Below, piece by piece: positions 41,660 through 54,164 of a stretch of 64,000 nt of DNA. Below the pieces are notes generated by a model. That model had not been told where the DNA came from. It did not search any database and worked only from the letters and a program-made list of their open reading frames with translations. The DNA comes from Arctopsyche grandis (lineage: Eukaryota > Arthropoda > Insecta > Trichoptera > Hydropsychidae). The position numbers were made by a program, and so were the translations under genes. Every line of letters begins with the position of its first letter. Position 1 is the first letter of the stretch. The stretch covers positions 5,270,001-5,334,000 of the forward strand of contig NC_135355.1 in the NCBI RefSeq assembly GCF_051622035.1. Reading direction: 5' to 3'.

Positions 41660-42264
41660 TGTTACACCGAATCCGTGAAATTGTCTATTACACGCATTCG
41701 GCAAGAGAATTGCCGAATGCGTGAAAATGCAAGCACGTTGCCCAGTTCACGGATTTGGCAAATTCTTTGGCGAATGCGTGTATTCGGCAAGAATTTGTCT
41801 GCTCAAAGCATGGAGTCGGCAAATAGACAGCAGCGCTCCGGTGTTGTTTTTTAGAACTGGACAGCGTGGACAAATGCCAAAGTGACGAAGCTGAATGAGG
41901 ATGTTTAATTTAGTTTAATTTACATATTATTATTATGTATAATATGACTACATACATATGTTTAGATCATCTCATATGACTTATGCCATTTATAAATTAA
42001 TGCCATTTTTATACATTTTGATCAATATTTTAACAGTGAAACATATGTATGTAGTCATATTATACATAATAATATGTAAATTAAACATCCTTATTCAGCT
42101 GTCATTTTGACACTTGGTTATAATATAACACGCTGTCCAGTTCACGCATTCGGCAAAGAATTTACGGAATCCGTGAACTGGGCAACGTGCTTACATTTTT
42201 CACGCATTCGGAAATTCTCTTGCCGAATGCTTGTAATAGACAATTTCATGGATTCGGTGTAACA
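41660..42264. mobile_element. Long foldback element upstream of SRP72
   Basis: A 605-bp near-palindrome. The outer arms start TGTTACACCGAATCCGTGAA / TGTTACACCGAATCCATGAA, with inner pairs such as GAGAATTGCCGAATGCGTGA and a 49-base TA-rich pair around 'TAATATGACTACATACATATG'. It ends 363 bp before the SRP72 start codon, so SRP72 transcription may begin just beside it. Confidence 0.8.
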
Positions 42265-42627
42265 GGCATGTAGTCCGACCGCTGTACTGTGTGAGGTGGT
42301 TTATTAGTACTGGCGATTCTACATAGCTCTATCATTCTTTAACTTTTTTTTCGTTACGCTATATATCCGTAACAATTTTTCAATTCACCTGTCGCTACAG
42401 AAATTTTGCATTTGATAAACTTAATTTTTTATACGTATCACGTACATTTGACTTTGACAAAGAATAAAAACAAAAATTTTAATATTTGATTAAATGGCCG
42501 CGAAAACTATTGTTAGGTTCTATTAAAAGTGCGATCGCGTGTCACTCGTCTGTCACTTTATCCAGAGTGAAGTCTTCGGCGTGCGAATACTCTTGTGCAA
42601 AAACAACAATAATAAAAATTGAACAAG

Positions 42628-45600
42628 ATGGTCGCCAGCAGCGGAGGAGTGACTGCTTTATTCAGTGAATTGCACAAATATGGCCTGGCCGGCGAATACG
42701 AGCGTGCTCTTAAAACATGCAACAAAAGTATGAGCAATTCGTTCCATATGCCATCCAATTTCAAATTATACAGCACATTTTATATTTTTTCACTTTTTTA
42801 AGTATGTGTACTTCAATGTGTTAATTTTGCTCTTTTATATTGTTTTTGTTTTATACAGTAATACAATTGATACCGGATGATGCCAAAGCCTTGCACTGCA
42901 AGGTGGTGTGTTTGATTCAACTGTCCAGTTTTAAAGATGCGTTGAATTTGTTGAACAACTCCAAATATTCTTCGGTGACGTCTGTATTTCATTTTGAAAA
43001 AGCTTATGTGCAATACAGGCTGAACTTCCTGAAAGAAGCTCTGAAAACTGTCGACGCTGCACCGGAACTGTCTCCGGCTCTTAAAGAACTGAGGTATTCA
43101 CCTTTTGAATTTTATTTAATAATGTGTATGTGTATTATAAATAAACAAAAACAAATGTTTCGATTTCAGAGCTCAAATATTATATCGCTTAGAGCAATAT
43201 CAAGATTGTTTCAAACTATATCGCGACATCGTTAAAAATACCAACGATGAATACGAAGATGAACGGCAAACCAACATGTCAGCTGTGAATGCCTATCTTA
43301 CCGAAAAAGAAATGGTAATATGATTGTTTTCATTTTGAAATGAGTTCAATATAAACTTTGTATTAGATTCGTGTGTTTTTTTTCACTAGCCTGGATCTCA
43401 ATCTTGGTCCAAAGTCACAAAATATGAAATCGTTTATAATGCTGCGTGCCGTGAGGCTTTGCAAGGCCGCGTGCCGGAAGCTGCTCGCCTGCTTCAACAA
43501 GCCGAATCAGCAGCCGAGGAATATATCAAAGAAGACGGCGGCGGAGATGAAGAACTCGCCGAAGAAACTGCCATAATAAAGTATAATAATCAATTTTTTT
43601 TATTATTTACAGGTAAAAAAAATAGCTTTGCTCCATAAAACGAATCATTTGCGCATTAGAATAAAAGAAATTTCGCATTAAATATTACAAATGTTACATT
43701 GAGCAATATTTTAATATGATTAATTAATTAATTATTATTGTTTGTTATTCAATGTTACTATTGTACAACATTATTATTATTTTTGTCATTTTTTTTTTAT
43801 TATTCAATATTATTAAATCATTGTATATACATATACATACATTCATACATATAAGTATATTGCATTTGATATCTGTATGTTATTTATATTGACGATGGGG
43901 ATTGCACTATTCTCCCTATGTCTGGAATAAAAAAGTTATTATTATTTGTAGTATGAAATAAAAAAAATGTTTCGATCGTTTAAAAATTAAAAAGCAGTTA
44001 AAGGTCTTTAACATTGAAGTATAATGTATAGAATAGTCATTCCTAACAAAAGTATCGCTTAAAAGCGAGCCATCGAAGAGAGAGACGGAAAGTCAGAAGA
44101 GAGACAAAAGAGTGAGGAAAAAAAAATTCGTGGAAGTTATCGTCCCTTGACGTTCAGGGACGCACGGGCACATACAGATGTTCGGACTTTGTCGAACTAA
44201 TACTACCACACAATTTCACTAGTAGAGCCTATTTCAAAGAGATCCTACTGCTATAGAGTTTAACAATCAACTGAGCAAAACAGCCGAAATCTCCGTTTGC
44301 ACGGAGTTTTTGTTGCAACATTTTTGGAAGCTGAGAGCGCTTCTACCCATTCTACTTCAATGGTCTTTAATGATCAGCGTTAATGCGCATTTCTTTCATT
44401 TTAGGTTGCTTTATATTTTTTACATACCTCTTTTATACTACAATTCAGGAAAATATTTGCCTCTTATCCGATCGTTTTCATACTTTGCCATATTGCTCAT
44501 TTTGGTCATCAATATAAGTAAATGTATCCTCCGCCATTACGATGGAGAAAAAATATCGTTTTAGACGCGTTTGAAATTTCAATTTCTGAAAAGTGCCTGC
44601 CGTTTATCCAGTTTTTAGTTTTAAACATAGATGGCGGTAGTAAAATTAAATTATCGGTATTTTTATTCAAAATAATAATTTTATATACAAATTTTTGAAG
44701 TTTTTAAAAAAGTATACAAATATCATTTTAGAGAAACATATTTTTATTTTATAATCTAATCATCATTTTTTTTATATTACTGTTTTTTCTTTAATATATT
44801 AGAAAATGTTTTTAAATTCTACATTTATATTTTTAAATGATACAATATTTTTTTTAATTCACACAAATTTTATGAAATGTTTACGATGAATGCGCATTTA
44901 AGTTGTCCCCATTAATTACATACAAAATTGTAAAAGTAACAAATTCATCTCAATTTCAGAGTACAGAGAGCGTATTGTTTGCAAATGCAAGGAAGAGAGA
45001 AAGAAGCATCGTCATTATATCAAGCCGTTTTAAAAAACAAACCTTCCGATCAAGCCTTAGTCGCCATAGCCAGTAACAATTTGGTGGTTATCAACAAGTG
45101 CGTATGATTTAATTTGCGTTACTTCTTAATTTTATCAACACACACATATGTATATGTAGGATCCTGGATGCAGAGGATTCCAAATGATACTCATGGAGTA
45201 GCTTAGACAGTGTTTGTTTATACGTCTTAACGGCAGACAAGCCTTACGGCAAGTGTCTCCATACACGCTCGTCAACCACACACTCGCAAGTTCAAAAATC
45301 TTTCCTACATATATGAATCTTATACATTTTTACAGGGAAGCAAACGTATTCGACTCGAGAAAGCGTATGAAAGCCGCTACCCAAGACGGTTTAGAACACA
45401 AATTAACATCGAGACAGAGGCGTTCCATTCTATACAATCAAGCCTTATTGTCCGTTTATTCAAATCAGGTACGTAATCCACATCATATGTTACTTGAAAT
45501 ACATATGTACATACCATAGATATAGAATACATAGATACTCTAAGCCGATCACCCTGTTGGTGCATGCACACACAAAAAAAAGTACAGTGCATGCACACTC

Positions 45601-48600
45601 TCTCTCAGTAGCTAGTTAGCTTCTAAGTCGGAAGGTCGATTGACATTTTTCGAAAATGCCAACGTATTCAGTGAAATTGTGTTACAATTCAACTCAAGAA
45701 AACATAAAAAGGCGGATGGCATCACAATATAAGAATTAATATATAATGTCTTCAATTATAGTAGTATTTTAACATATAATGAAATATCGGCTCGATGTAT
45801 GTAGTGTTATATTTTATTTTATTTAAAAAAAATCAATACCACAGAGACTTGACAGGTTGCCCCAAAGTGTCAATGTGATTATAATACAAATAATAAAAAA
45901 TCATAAAAATTATAAAAAAAAACATCATAAAAAAATAATAAAAATCAAGTAAAAAATATGTACACAAAATAAAAACAAAGAAATAAGATTGAAAAATTTA
46001 TATCGTGCTATTTAGGATGTGTTCCACCAACTCAACATAACTGGCATTGAAGAGGTCCAAGTAATGTGCCAGTAAGTTAAGGAGTCGAACAGCTCTCGAG
46101 AGGGGGGAGTTCATGAGCACGTTTGATTTAGTCCTAATTGGCAAAAATATATCACGTTTTCTTAAAACTCTATGATTTTCCGGGGGCCAGAATTTTAGTT
46201 TCTCCAGGATAGCGGGATTGTGAATCTCTCCTCTAAGTAATTTTACGAAATGTTTCCCAAGAAATAAATCTCTTCTCTTTGCCAGGGAGTTGAAACCCAA
46301 AGATCCCAAGACAAAGGCACTTGTATGTAGAGGTCGGAATCTGAAGGGGCTGGAAACGTGCCGCCTATTGTTCAATTGTTGTAAATGCTTTGTAAAAAAG
46401 GTTCGGCAAACCTTTAACAATGCATTTACAATCTTTGAACAATAAACAGCCCCGTCAGATTCCGGGCTCTAGTTATATGCAGTGATGGAACAGCGGTCGA
46501 CAACCTCTGCCACAGGTGTTTCTAAATGCCCGCGTATATCTTGTTGGCACTGAAGGAAATTCAGAAATCGACATTAAGTTTAAAACTGCAAACAATGAAC
46601 TAAATATTAAAGTGTCAGCTTTAAAATTGATCCTTGTGGAAGTTACTAATGTTTAAATATTGTAATAGTTAATGATGGTTTTATTATAGTAACATACATT
46701 TGTAGTTTAATATAGTGTGTATAGCTAAATATTTTTTTATTAATATGGCTTTATTAATTTGGTTTACTGTCGCGCGGAGTGTCCAATAAAATAAAGTTAT
46801 AAATAAAATAAAACTTCAGTGCATGTACATATGTACAAAAACTGGTTGCTGACCACTGCCGACCGCTGCGTTCCTTCTTTTTTTTCACCACTTCCCCGCT
46901 AGTTAAACCCCCCACATCCCTTAGTTAGTGGCGACAAGATCTCCAACGAAATTTGTATGTAAAGGCATATCTAGGTTATTCTACATCTATGGTACATATA
47001 AATTAGTAAATATGTCATTTGAACATATTTCAGGGCGAATTGTGTCGACAATTGTGCACGAAGCTTAACAAAGAATTCGGCTTGGAGAAGGAGGCTGTTC
47101 TGATCGAGTCGTCGTGTTTGGCACGAGACGGAAAACTACAGCAAGCTGTCAATCTGATCATGAAACGTCCCGAGTTGAAATTAGCAGCTGTGCATTTGCT
47201 ACTTTCGCAGGTTCTAATCATTACGAAGTGTGTGTTATTTGAAATAAAAATGGCTTGTCTAGACGCTACTCACTTTGTAGGGAGACCGCAAGGGTGCCAT
47301 TAAAATGCTCGAAAGTCCCGAATTGAAGTTCAAACCTGGTATTATCGGCACGCTGGTCACACTCTACCTGGCTGATAACAATCGTGAGGCCGTTACAAAG
47401 TTGTTCGAAGAAGCGATGGGTCACTTCAAAGGAAACAAAGTAGGAAATATTTCAGCCGTGTCTAATTGAAATGTGCCGAGCGTGGACTAATCGATTGCTT
47501 TGGTTTTAGGAAGGGGGATCAGTCGAAGAAGCGTGGCGTGCCAGGCATGGAGGTCCAGGTGGTCCTGCTGGAATACGAGCTCTCGCTAGACTCGTCGTCG
47601 CCAACGCTGGTACAGATCCTAGCAAAGCTCTGGAACTGGCCGCAGACTTACCGCCGATGAAACAATCTGAAGTATGACATGTGGTATTTACATACAATAA
47701 CAAAGGTTCAATTAAAACGTATTTTATTATTAAACTATGTATGTATTATAGGGTGTCGTTGATGTTGATACATTAGAAACGTCAAATTGGATGATGGGAG
47801 CTAAAGTTGTCAAGAAATCGACTCGCCAAGAACAATCTCCAGGGTAAGATTAATCAGCTAGTGTGTTAAGGTGATGATTGAAGGAATTTATTTAACGGTG
47901 ATTATTTTCGTAGAACACCGAGAGTGGAGAAGAAGAAGAAGAGTTCTCGGAAGCGTAAAACGAAACTGCCGGCAAATGTAGATCTTGCGGTAGCGCCCGA
48001 TCCCGAAAGGTATTGCTTCAATTGGTTTGCCGTATTCGCTGGTTTGTATTGGTTTGGTTTATCGAATGTGTGAAATTTTAGATGGTTGCCGAGATATGAA
48101 AGGACAGCGTTCAGGAAGAGGCGTCAACGGGGCCCTCGTGAAGTGATCAAGGGCAGTCAGGGCATGACCACGAGCGCTACCGACCAATAGTGAGTGTTTG
48201 CGATCTGTTGTATGCACATATTTAGTCTATGATGATTTTATTCAGGGAGAAATTTAACGGCTTAAGTAGAAAAAAATAGCTTTGCTCCGTAGAAAGAATC
48301 ATTTGTGCATTAGAATAAAAGAAATTGCGCATTAATAAATATATTTCTGTTTAATAAAAAGTATTACGTTGAGCAATATTTTATTTGTAGTGTGAAATAA
48401 AGAAAATGCTTCGATCATTTAACAATTGAAAAATGTGCAGTAAAAAAATATGAAATTATTAATGAAATAATGGCGCTTTATCATTATAGGTCTGTTCATA
48501 CTTAACAGCACTGCACGGCTTCAGCACTGCACGACTCCGTTTCAAATATGTCATTTTATTACATTTCTATTCATATCTACCTACACGTCGCGGTCACGTC

Positions 48601-50324
48601 ACGTTTACAGCAATTTGGCCGAGTGCAAGGCAAAATCGGCTTACTTATACATTAGAGGCCATGACGATACGGCGCAATATTGCTTACGTCGTATTGTCGA
48701 GTACTTGCAATATGAATGCATACACGTGCATTCGTAGCTACGCGTCAGAATACAAGTCAGCAAAAATGTTTCGACGTTTATCGAACGAAAAATTATGTAT
48801 AATCGCGCTGTTGTTCGAAGAAGAAGCTCAAGAAGGCAATAAAAAAGCACGGAGGCGTTTTGATGTGCATCCCATGTTAAAAAATAGAAAAACCGAAGGA
48901 GAGTTTTGGACATTGTATAAGGAGCTTGTGGATTATGGACAAAATTTTTTGAAATAATTCCGTAAAAACCATATCGAAAGATTGAACGGCTGTCAACTGT
49001 CACTATCGATAATTGGTCCAAAACAGCAAAGCGGCAAACTCATGGCACGTAATTCGCGTGTATATTTCCACGATGGCCAAAAAAACGGATACAATACGTT
49101 GACGGATGATGCTGTAAGGTATGAACTGGAAATGTCGGGTACTGCTGTAAGCCTGCCGTGGCGTAAACGTGACGGTTGGTATGAATATACCCATACAAAA
49201 TGTACCACAGAATACTTTTCGTACGGCCGGATACCTGCTGAAGTCGGTACGTGCTGACTAGGTATGAACAGACCTTATAACGCTAGAGAGACGTGAATGT
49301 ATATATGCGAGATGCGCATATAGAATGCGTTAATGCGCATATTTCATTCATTTAGATTGCTTTATATTTCTCCGTTGTAAAAGTAACTTATCACAGCATG
49401 TGATATTAAAATGCTGACCAAATTAAAACAATGGATTTGTTTTGTTTTTCAAATGATCAAGCCTTTTTTTATTTTTTATTTATTTATTAGAGGGTTTTAA
49501 TATTATATTTAAAGAAACAATTTTTTTGTGTTCTTTTGTTTTATAATCTCATCATCATTTTTCTCTATTGCTGTTTTTATTTCATTAATATATTAGAAAC
49601 TTCTAAATGTATTTTTAACCGTTTGCCCGCGGCCGTCTTCTATGGAAGCTTTGGGCGACAAGTCTGTAGCGCGGCTGTCTTCCATAGAATTTATGAACTT
49701 TGCACGGGATTTTGAGCCTTATATGCGCCTATTTCAACTGTTTTAAGGTTCAAAATTGGTTGAATATATTACTGAGAGTTGAATGCCATGTATTCAATTT
49801 GCTTAAAATGAATATATACCAGTCAAAAATTAGTTTTTTGTGGAACCATACTGAAACCTCGTTTATGTGACGTCACGTCTTCATACAATTATGAAGAATG
49901 ATTATTTGACAATCAATCCAAAACTACGAGATATATTATGTGTTTTATTGTTTAAAATAATACTTTATGTGTTAATTAACATATCTGGTTACTTGAGTAA
50001 ATATTAAAATCTATATTTAAGGTCGAAAACTCGATTGCCAAATTCGCGAAAAAGGTGCCGCCGCGTACAGGGCTTTTTCGCTATATTTATTGCCGCGGGC
50101 AAAGGGTTAAATGATATAATATAATATATGAAACGGTTACGATAAATGCGCATTTAAATTGTCTCTTTTTATTTATTGCGTTTTATAATTTCAGCGATAT
50201 GACGAAGCAACAGGGTAATCCCACTAAGAGTCCACGTGTTGTAGAAAAATTACCTCCGCAAAGTGAGCCTGGTTGGCAGAAAAATAAACAGCAGAAGAAG
50301 AAACGCAAGGGTGGAAAGTGGTAG
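42628..50324 (+). CDS. Srp72: Signal recognition particle subunit SRP72
   Basis: Thirteen exons: 42628-42727, 42859-43093, 43170-43314, 43390-43580, 44960-45097, 45336-45468, 47034-47210, 47281-47439, 47510-47671, 47752-47843, 47914-48009, 48082-48189, 50195-50324. All junctions are GT-AG and the phases close to 621 aa (human SRP72 is about 670). The N-terminal two thirds are TPR-like helices (ALHCKVVCLIQLSSFKDALN; YCLQMQGREKEASSLYQAVL). The C-terminus has a basic stretch and the RNA-binding signature PDPERWLP (539-546, split over exons 11/12), and ends in a Lys-rich tail (KKKRKGGKW). SRP72 pairs with SRP68 on 7SL RNA in the cytosol and supports targeting of nascent secretory proteins to the ER. 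Introns 4, 6 and 12 hold transposons, and AATAAA signals follow from 50378. Confidence 0.96.
43581..44959. repeat. SRP72 intron 4 repeat complex
   Basis: The segments 43617-43715, 43945-44005, 44365-44440 and 44690-44915 match, in the same order and orientation, segments of intron 12 (48262-48480 and 49300-50160). They are interrupted here by a TA/AT-rich tract, a repeat shared with 8009-8690 (44012-44365) and the repeat shared with 57500-57775 (44440-44690). Confidence 0.65.
45830..46425 (-). pseudogene. Non-LTR retrotransposon, family L, copy 2, in SRP72 intron 6
   Basis: 46420-45998 on the minus strand is open (LGSLGFNSLAKRRDLFLGKH; SRAVRLLNLLAHYLDLFNAS), homologous to 33178-32900. The 3' tail has a stem-loop with 'GACAGGTTGCCCCAAAGTGT' (plus-strand text at 45851). 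It is 5'-truncated and antisense to SRP72. Confidence 0.78.
46426..47033. other. SRP72 intron 6 remainder
   Basis: Mixed AT-rich sequence. 46399-46440 ('AAAGGTTCGGCAAACCTTTAAC') resembles 8340-8375. No exon was seen. Confidence 0.4.
48488..49275 (+). mobile_element. PIF/Harbinger-type element B, copy 2
   Basis: AGGTCTGTTCATAC...GTATGAACAGACCT with TAT on both sides. 48661-48957 is open for 98 codons and contains the transposase N-terminal block KARRRFDVHPMLKNRK and EGEFWTLYKELVDYGQNF, the pattern of HARBI1-type transposases. The DDE core is absent. It is an inverse near-copy of 4396-5199. Confidence 0.75.
49619..50106. mobile_element. piggyBac-like MITE, copy 1
   Basis: Perfect TTAA flanks (49615-49618, 50107-50110). 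The tips are CCGTTTGCCCGCGGCCGTC and (reverse) CCCTTTGCCCGCGGCAAT. It is 488 bp and non-coding. Copy 2 is in BUD23 intron 5. Confidence 0.85.
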
Positions 50325-51416
50325 TTGAATTTAAAATGGATTCTGTCATTGTTTTGTAAGATTACACAGAAGGTATAAAATAAAATTAATAAACAGAAAT
50401 AAATAAAATTTTGCATATTATGATGAATTTTTATTTTATTCCACAATCTTTTGAAAGCCTTTCTTAATTTAACAATATATTTTCAATGAAAATATAATTA
50501 AAACTAAATCACTTAATCGTACACTTATTTCATACATCATAAGTAAGTATATTTATGAACAAGTAAATTAAAATTACCTCATTCATTTTATATATATGTA
50601 TGCATACATACACATGTCTTAAATAATTTAACATATTTACGGTATACATAAATGGCAACTAGGAATTGGCCTTAAATTAAATTAAATATTGTTAAAAATT
50701 ACAGTATCGTCAAAGTAAAACCAAAAAATACATTCATTGCATGAAACATTGATGATAAAAAAATTAAAATAGTCTAGTGTAATAAAATATGGAGCATTTT
50801 TCTATAATAATAATCTCGTGGTGAATAATTCTTAAATTGTAAAAATATATACATAATTTTCAACATGATTTGATAGAATTTAAATACAAACTAAAATATG
50901 CTCTACCCAAATAAAAAAAATCACTTTTTTATCCGTAACGTTAATAAGATTTCAAGCAATACATCAATTCTCACTGTATGTATGTGCGTTAATACATTTC
51001 TTTGGTATAGATGTTTTATAATCTACATAAGTATATAATCAGACAAATAAGTAAATAATTAAAGCAAAATAAGTAACACCAGGCCTGGCAAGAGAGGTGA
51101 CTGGTGCCTGCTATGAAGTTAAGGCTGAAATTCGAAGAATTCATTCGACGCAGTCATATATTATCAAATGTGAGAAAGGGGGAATGATGCAACAGCCCCA
51201 GACATCAAATCAATGAATGAAATAAAAGTGTAGATTTGCTGATATAAAGAGTCTATATGTATTATATAAATTTTTTTGGGGCGTATGTACAAATGAAGAG
51301 TTGGCCCTGGGCAAAAACAATTTCTGAAGTTTAACTAATTCCGAGTATTAACGATGCAGATCTCAAACTTTCCTTGTTTGTTTTTTTTTTTGTAAGATAT
51401 CTATCTATAAATATAT
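50325..51416. other. Spacer between convergent SRP72 and TMEM43
   Basis: AT-rich, with AATAAA motifs at 50378-50407 for SRP72. The TMEM43 3' UTR should enter from the right. No element ends or coding frames were recognised. Confidence 0.5.
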
Positions 51417-52637
51417 CTATAAGATGTTTTCCTTTAGTTGGTTATAGAGCCCGGGAACATTTTTTCGCGGGGCCCCGGATTTCTCTTGGCCGGCTTGGGT
51501 ATTACGAGTGTTTGTCGAGTACTTGTTGAAACTGGAAAAGTAAAACACCGGAAGGAAAACCAGAAACAGGAACATCGCCATTGAAATGATGGGTGCGTAG
51601 ACCATCCACGCCGTCGAAATGATTAAGATCGTAGCGCAACTCGACATACCCAAATTGATGAAGAATCTTCCATGAGTACGGAGACGGGGAGACACCCACT
51701 TGCAGTTCAACAGCAAAGCAAACCAGTCCGGATGGAGACTCATAGCAGCGGCGAACATCTGAAACCAACCCACGGCTCTGTAACGCCACGCTATCCTTCT
51801 AGCCTCTTGGAACTCGAGGGCCAACATGTCCTCAGCCGAGTATCTTCCCTTGCGTAACAGAATTAACGGCTGGCTTGAGATTTCAGTGATGTACGGTTGA
51901 ATCGTCAACTTATCCAATACTCCGATCACCGAATAATCATCGTTATTCCGGCCCGCATACGAGAAGAGAATCCTCAAATCGCCCACCTCGTGTACCAAAG
52001 GATCGGCACCGTGATAGTAAGCTCCCGAGTGCAATTTGATATCGTGCCGGTCGGGTCGTTCATCCGAAGTGATATCGCTATAGTCTGAAAATTTCCTCTT
52101 GGCTTCGATTCCCAAGAAGACGTTACCGATTTTCACGTTCTCAGCTATGTATGTCTGTCCGGATATGGACATGTCTTTAGGATTGTGGTGTCCCGGAGAC
52201 ATGTAAAACAAATTGGAGTCGACCAAGTAATCCAACCAATCTGTGAAATACGAGTAAGATTTGGAGTTCGAGTCAAAATCCATGCTGTTAGCGAAGTCAT
52301 CTTTCTCTGTAGCTTCTTCGATCCATTGAAACATTTGGACTCGTTTCTTCAGCTTGACTGACAACACTTGAATATTATAGTCGGGCTCGGTGAGGGGTTC
52401 CATTATTTGTATCGGACCCACCAGGTGAACCAGTTGGCCTTCGAAGTCAGCATCCAAATTGGGCGAATTAGGGTTCAAGCTGACTACCAAATTGGTACCT
52501 TGTTCCATTGCTAGGGAAATGACTATCGCTTGAATCTCATTCCAAAGTAATAAATAAATAACAGAACAAAATAACAAACTACTAAACGTGGTTGTGAGCC
52601 ATGTAGCTTTAAATTGGTTATACACTGTATTAGCCAT
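51417..52637 (-). CDS. Tmem43: TMEM43 (LUMA) homologue, single exon
   Basis: An intronless 406-aa frame. The ATG at 52637 is used; two in-frame codons before it (TTG GTA) are not a likely start. It has an N-terminal membrane segment (about 16-33), then a large lumenal region with the TMEM43-family pattern (GQLVHLVGPIQ; VKLKKRVQMFQWIEE; LRILFSYAGRNN), and three closely spaced membrane segments near the C-terminus (about 290-366) ending in a polar tail. Human TMEM43 is 400 aa, so it is full length. TMEM43 sits in the inner nuclear membrane and ER and interacts with lamins and emerin. It is divergent to BUD23 and convergent to SRP72. Confidence 0.94.
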   Translation of the reverse strand: MANTVYNQFKATWLTTTFSSLLFCSVIYLLLWNEIQAIVISLAMEQGTNLVVSLNPNSPNLDADFEGQLVHLVGPIQIMEPLTEPDYNIQVLSVKLKKRVQMFQWIEEATEKDDFANSMDFDSNSKSYSYFTDWLDYLVDSNLFYMSPGHHNPKDMSISGQTYIAENVKIGNVFLGIEAKRKFSDYSDITSDERPDRHDIKLHSGAYYHGADPLVHEVGDLRILFSYAGRNNDDYSVIGVLDKLTIQPYITEISSQPLILLRKGRYSAEDMLALEFQEARRIAWRYRAVGWFQMFAAAMSLHPDWFALLLNCKWVSPRLRTHGRFFINLGMSSCATILIISTAWMVYAPIISMAMFLFLVFLPVFYFSSFNKYSTNTRNTQAGQEKSGAPRKNVPGLYNQLKENIL

Positions 52638-52643
52638 TACCAA

Positions 52644-53114
52644 AATTTTGATACACTACTAAATATACGAAGCAATGAACAACAGCTTTAAGTCAAACGA
52701 AAAACTGTTCTAACCGTTGTGCAATTTGACAGATATCACAACGCACACATACTACAGCCATTATCTAAATATATGCAAATTCATTTCTGAAAACATTACT
52801 CACATTTTCACGTACAATATTACTACTATTTCAATGCATTTTGTGGTTTTATAAATGATATATGGAGATCTACACAAATAAATGTATTATTAACAGGGGC
52901 GTCATTTGTGGGGGGGGAGCCCCCCACTTATATTTGAACGGGACTAGAAATTTTTATTTTATTTAAGCTAATCATGCACACTCGCCTAATAGATTGCTCC
53001 AAAGTGGCGAGTGTGCTAAACCGATTAAGACTCGAGAAATTATATATTACATATACTAAATACATAATTATTACATCTATGGTCAGACATTACAAAAATC
53101 GTAAACAATACGAT
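52644..53114. repeat. TMEM43 upstream region and repeat tail
   Basis: 52644-52890 is the likely promoter of TMEM43. At 52897 a 'GGGGCGTCATTTGTGGGGGG' tip starts an insertion whose 52965-53095 part is the inverted SINE/LINE tail ('CACTCGCCTAATAGATTGCT ... GGCGAGTGTGC') plus the 'CATCTATGGTCAG' body piece. Confidence 0.5.
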
Positions 53115-53815
53115 TGTAAGACAGGGAAGGTATGTTGACCGTATCCCGGTCTAACGAAACACATGTTGTGTAGTTTGAAAGAGGATTGTTTATTTTCGTT
53201 CAATTTGGTACAATGGTAATTGTATGTACGAAGAGGTTTCTTCGGAGAAGTGATCTGTATGAACTCCAGAGGCTCACTCTGCCAGTGGAGGTTGCTGCGT
53301 TGGTTTATAAACGTTTTGAGTTGGAGTGTGTCGTGTGCACTATCCTTTGTTCTTGGTACTCACGCTGACCTATTTATGCTGCGAGCGTGGTTTTATGAAT
53401 TCATACGCCTGGACGTAGTTCGTGGTTTTTATGGGTTCAGTGTGTTCTTCCTTTGTTTCCAAGACACGTGTATAGAAACACGTGTCGACCTTTTTACGAG
53501 GCGAGCGTGTGCCATGCGTTAATGACTTTCCTAGATATGTGTCGCAGTGACCTGATGAGATCATTTCAGTTGTACTATATGCCTACAAATTTATTCTCAA
53601 AAACGACGTACGACATCCTCAGTACTCTAGGACAGTGGTTCTTAGCCTTGTTGGAGTAGGGTTGCCAGATGGTATCCTAAAGGAGGAGATGTCCTCCTTT
53701 TCCATGTTTTGCCCTCCCGTCCTCCCTTACCTACTGTAAGTCCTCCTTTTTACTTAACATCGGGCGGGCCTGACGGGAGGCGAAAAAGGGTGTAGAGATT
53801 GATGATGTTAAGCTA
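53115..53815. repeat. Second, truncated copy of repeat R with nested hAT left ends
   Basis: Matches 38402-39187, including the left ends of both nested hAT elements (CAGTGGTTCTTAGCC at 53633, TAGGGTTGCCAGATGG at 53657). It lacks the about 99-bp partial tip duplication seen at 38940-39038. Homology stops at about 53815 inside the inner hAT. Confidence 0.85.
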
Positions 53816-54164
53816 TGCTGTATACTCGGTTAACATAAGAATTTTGTGATTTTATATCATGGAATAATAATCTAAAAAAACAATATATGAAAATAAAAAG
53901 AAAAGATGTTACGCTACCCCGATTTTTTTGTTGTTTCATTTACAAAAATTTTCACTACAAATTTTTCCCTGTCCAAAATATATTGACGCTAAAAATATTC
54001 TTGCAAATCCTTGAAACATTTTGCATAGCACTATCCAAGGTTACTTCCCATTAGTTGAAGGTTATTACAAACGCTGTTATGACAAATGTCTTAATATTAA
54101 GTGAGGTTATGTTCTGTGTTGACCGCGTGTCAGCTGTCACTCTAGTCAATTCACAACAAACAAT
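53816..54164. promoter_or_regulatory. BUD23 upstream region
   Basis: AT-rich sequence between the truncated repeat and the BUD23 start codon. The last 60 bases (CCGCGTGTCAGCTGTCACTC) are likely the 5' UTR. No specific site can be named. Confidence 0.4.

Larger units (their letters stand above)
48190..50194. repeat. SRP72 intron 12: layered repeat insertions
   Basis: The base layer is homologous to intron 4 (48262-48480 and parts of 49300-50160). Into it are set a Harbinger element (48488-49275) and a piggyBac-like MITE (49619-50106). The last 85 bases before the acceptor (GATAAATGCGCATTTAAATT) also match the run-up to exon 5 in intron 4. Confidence 0.7.

Noticed and set aside
48982..49257. 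91-codon frame at the right end of the Harbinger element
   Set aside because: Corresponds to terminal and subterminal non-coding sequence, open by chance and mirrored in the inverse copy at 4414-4656.
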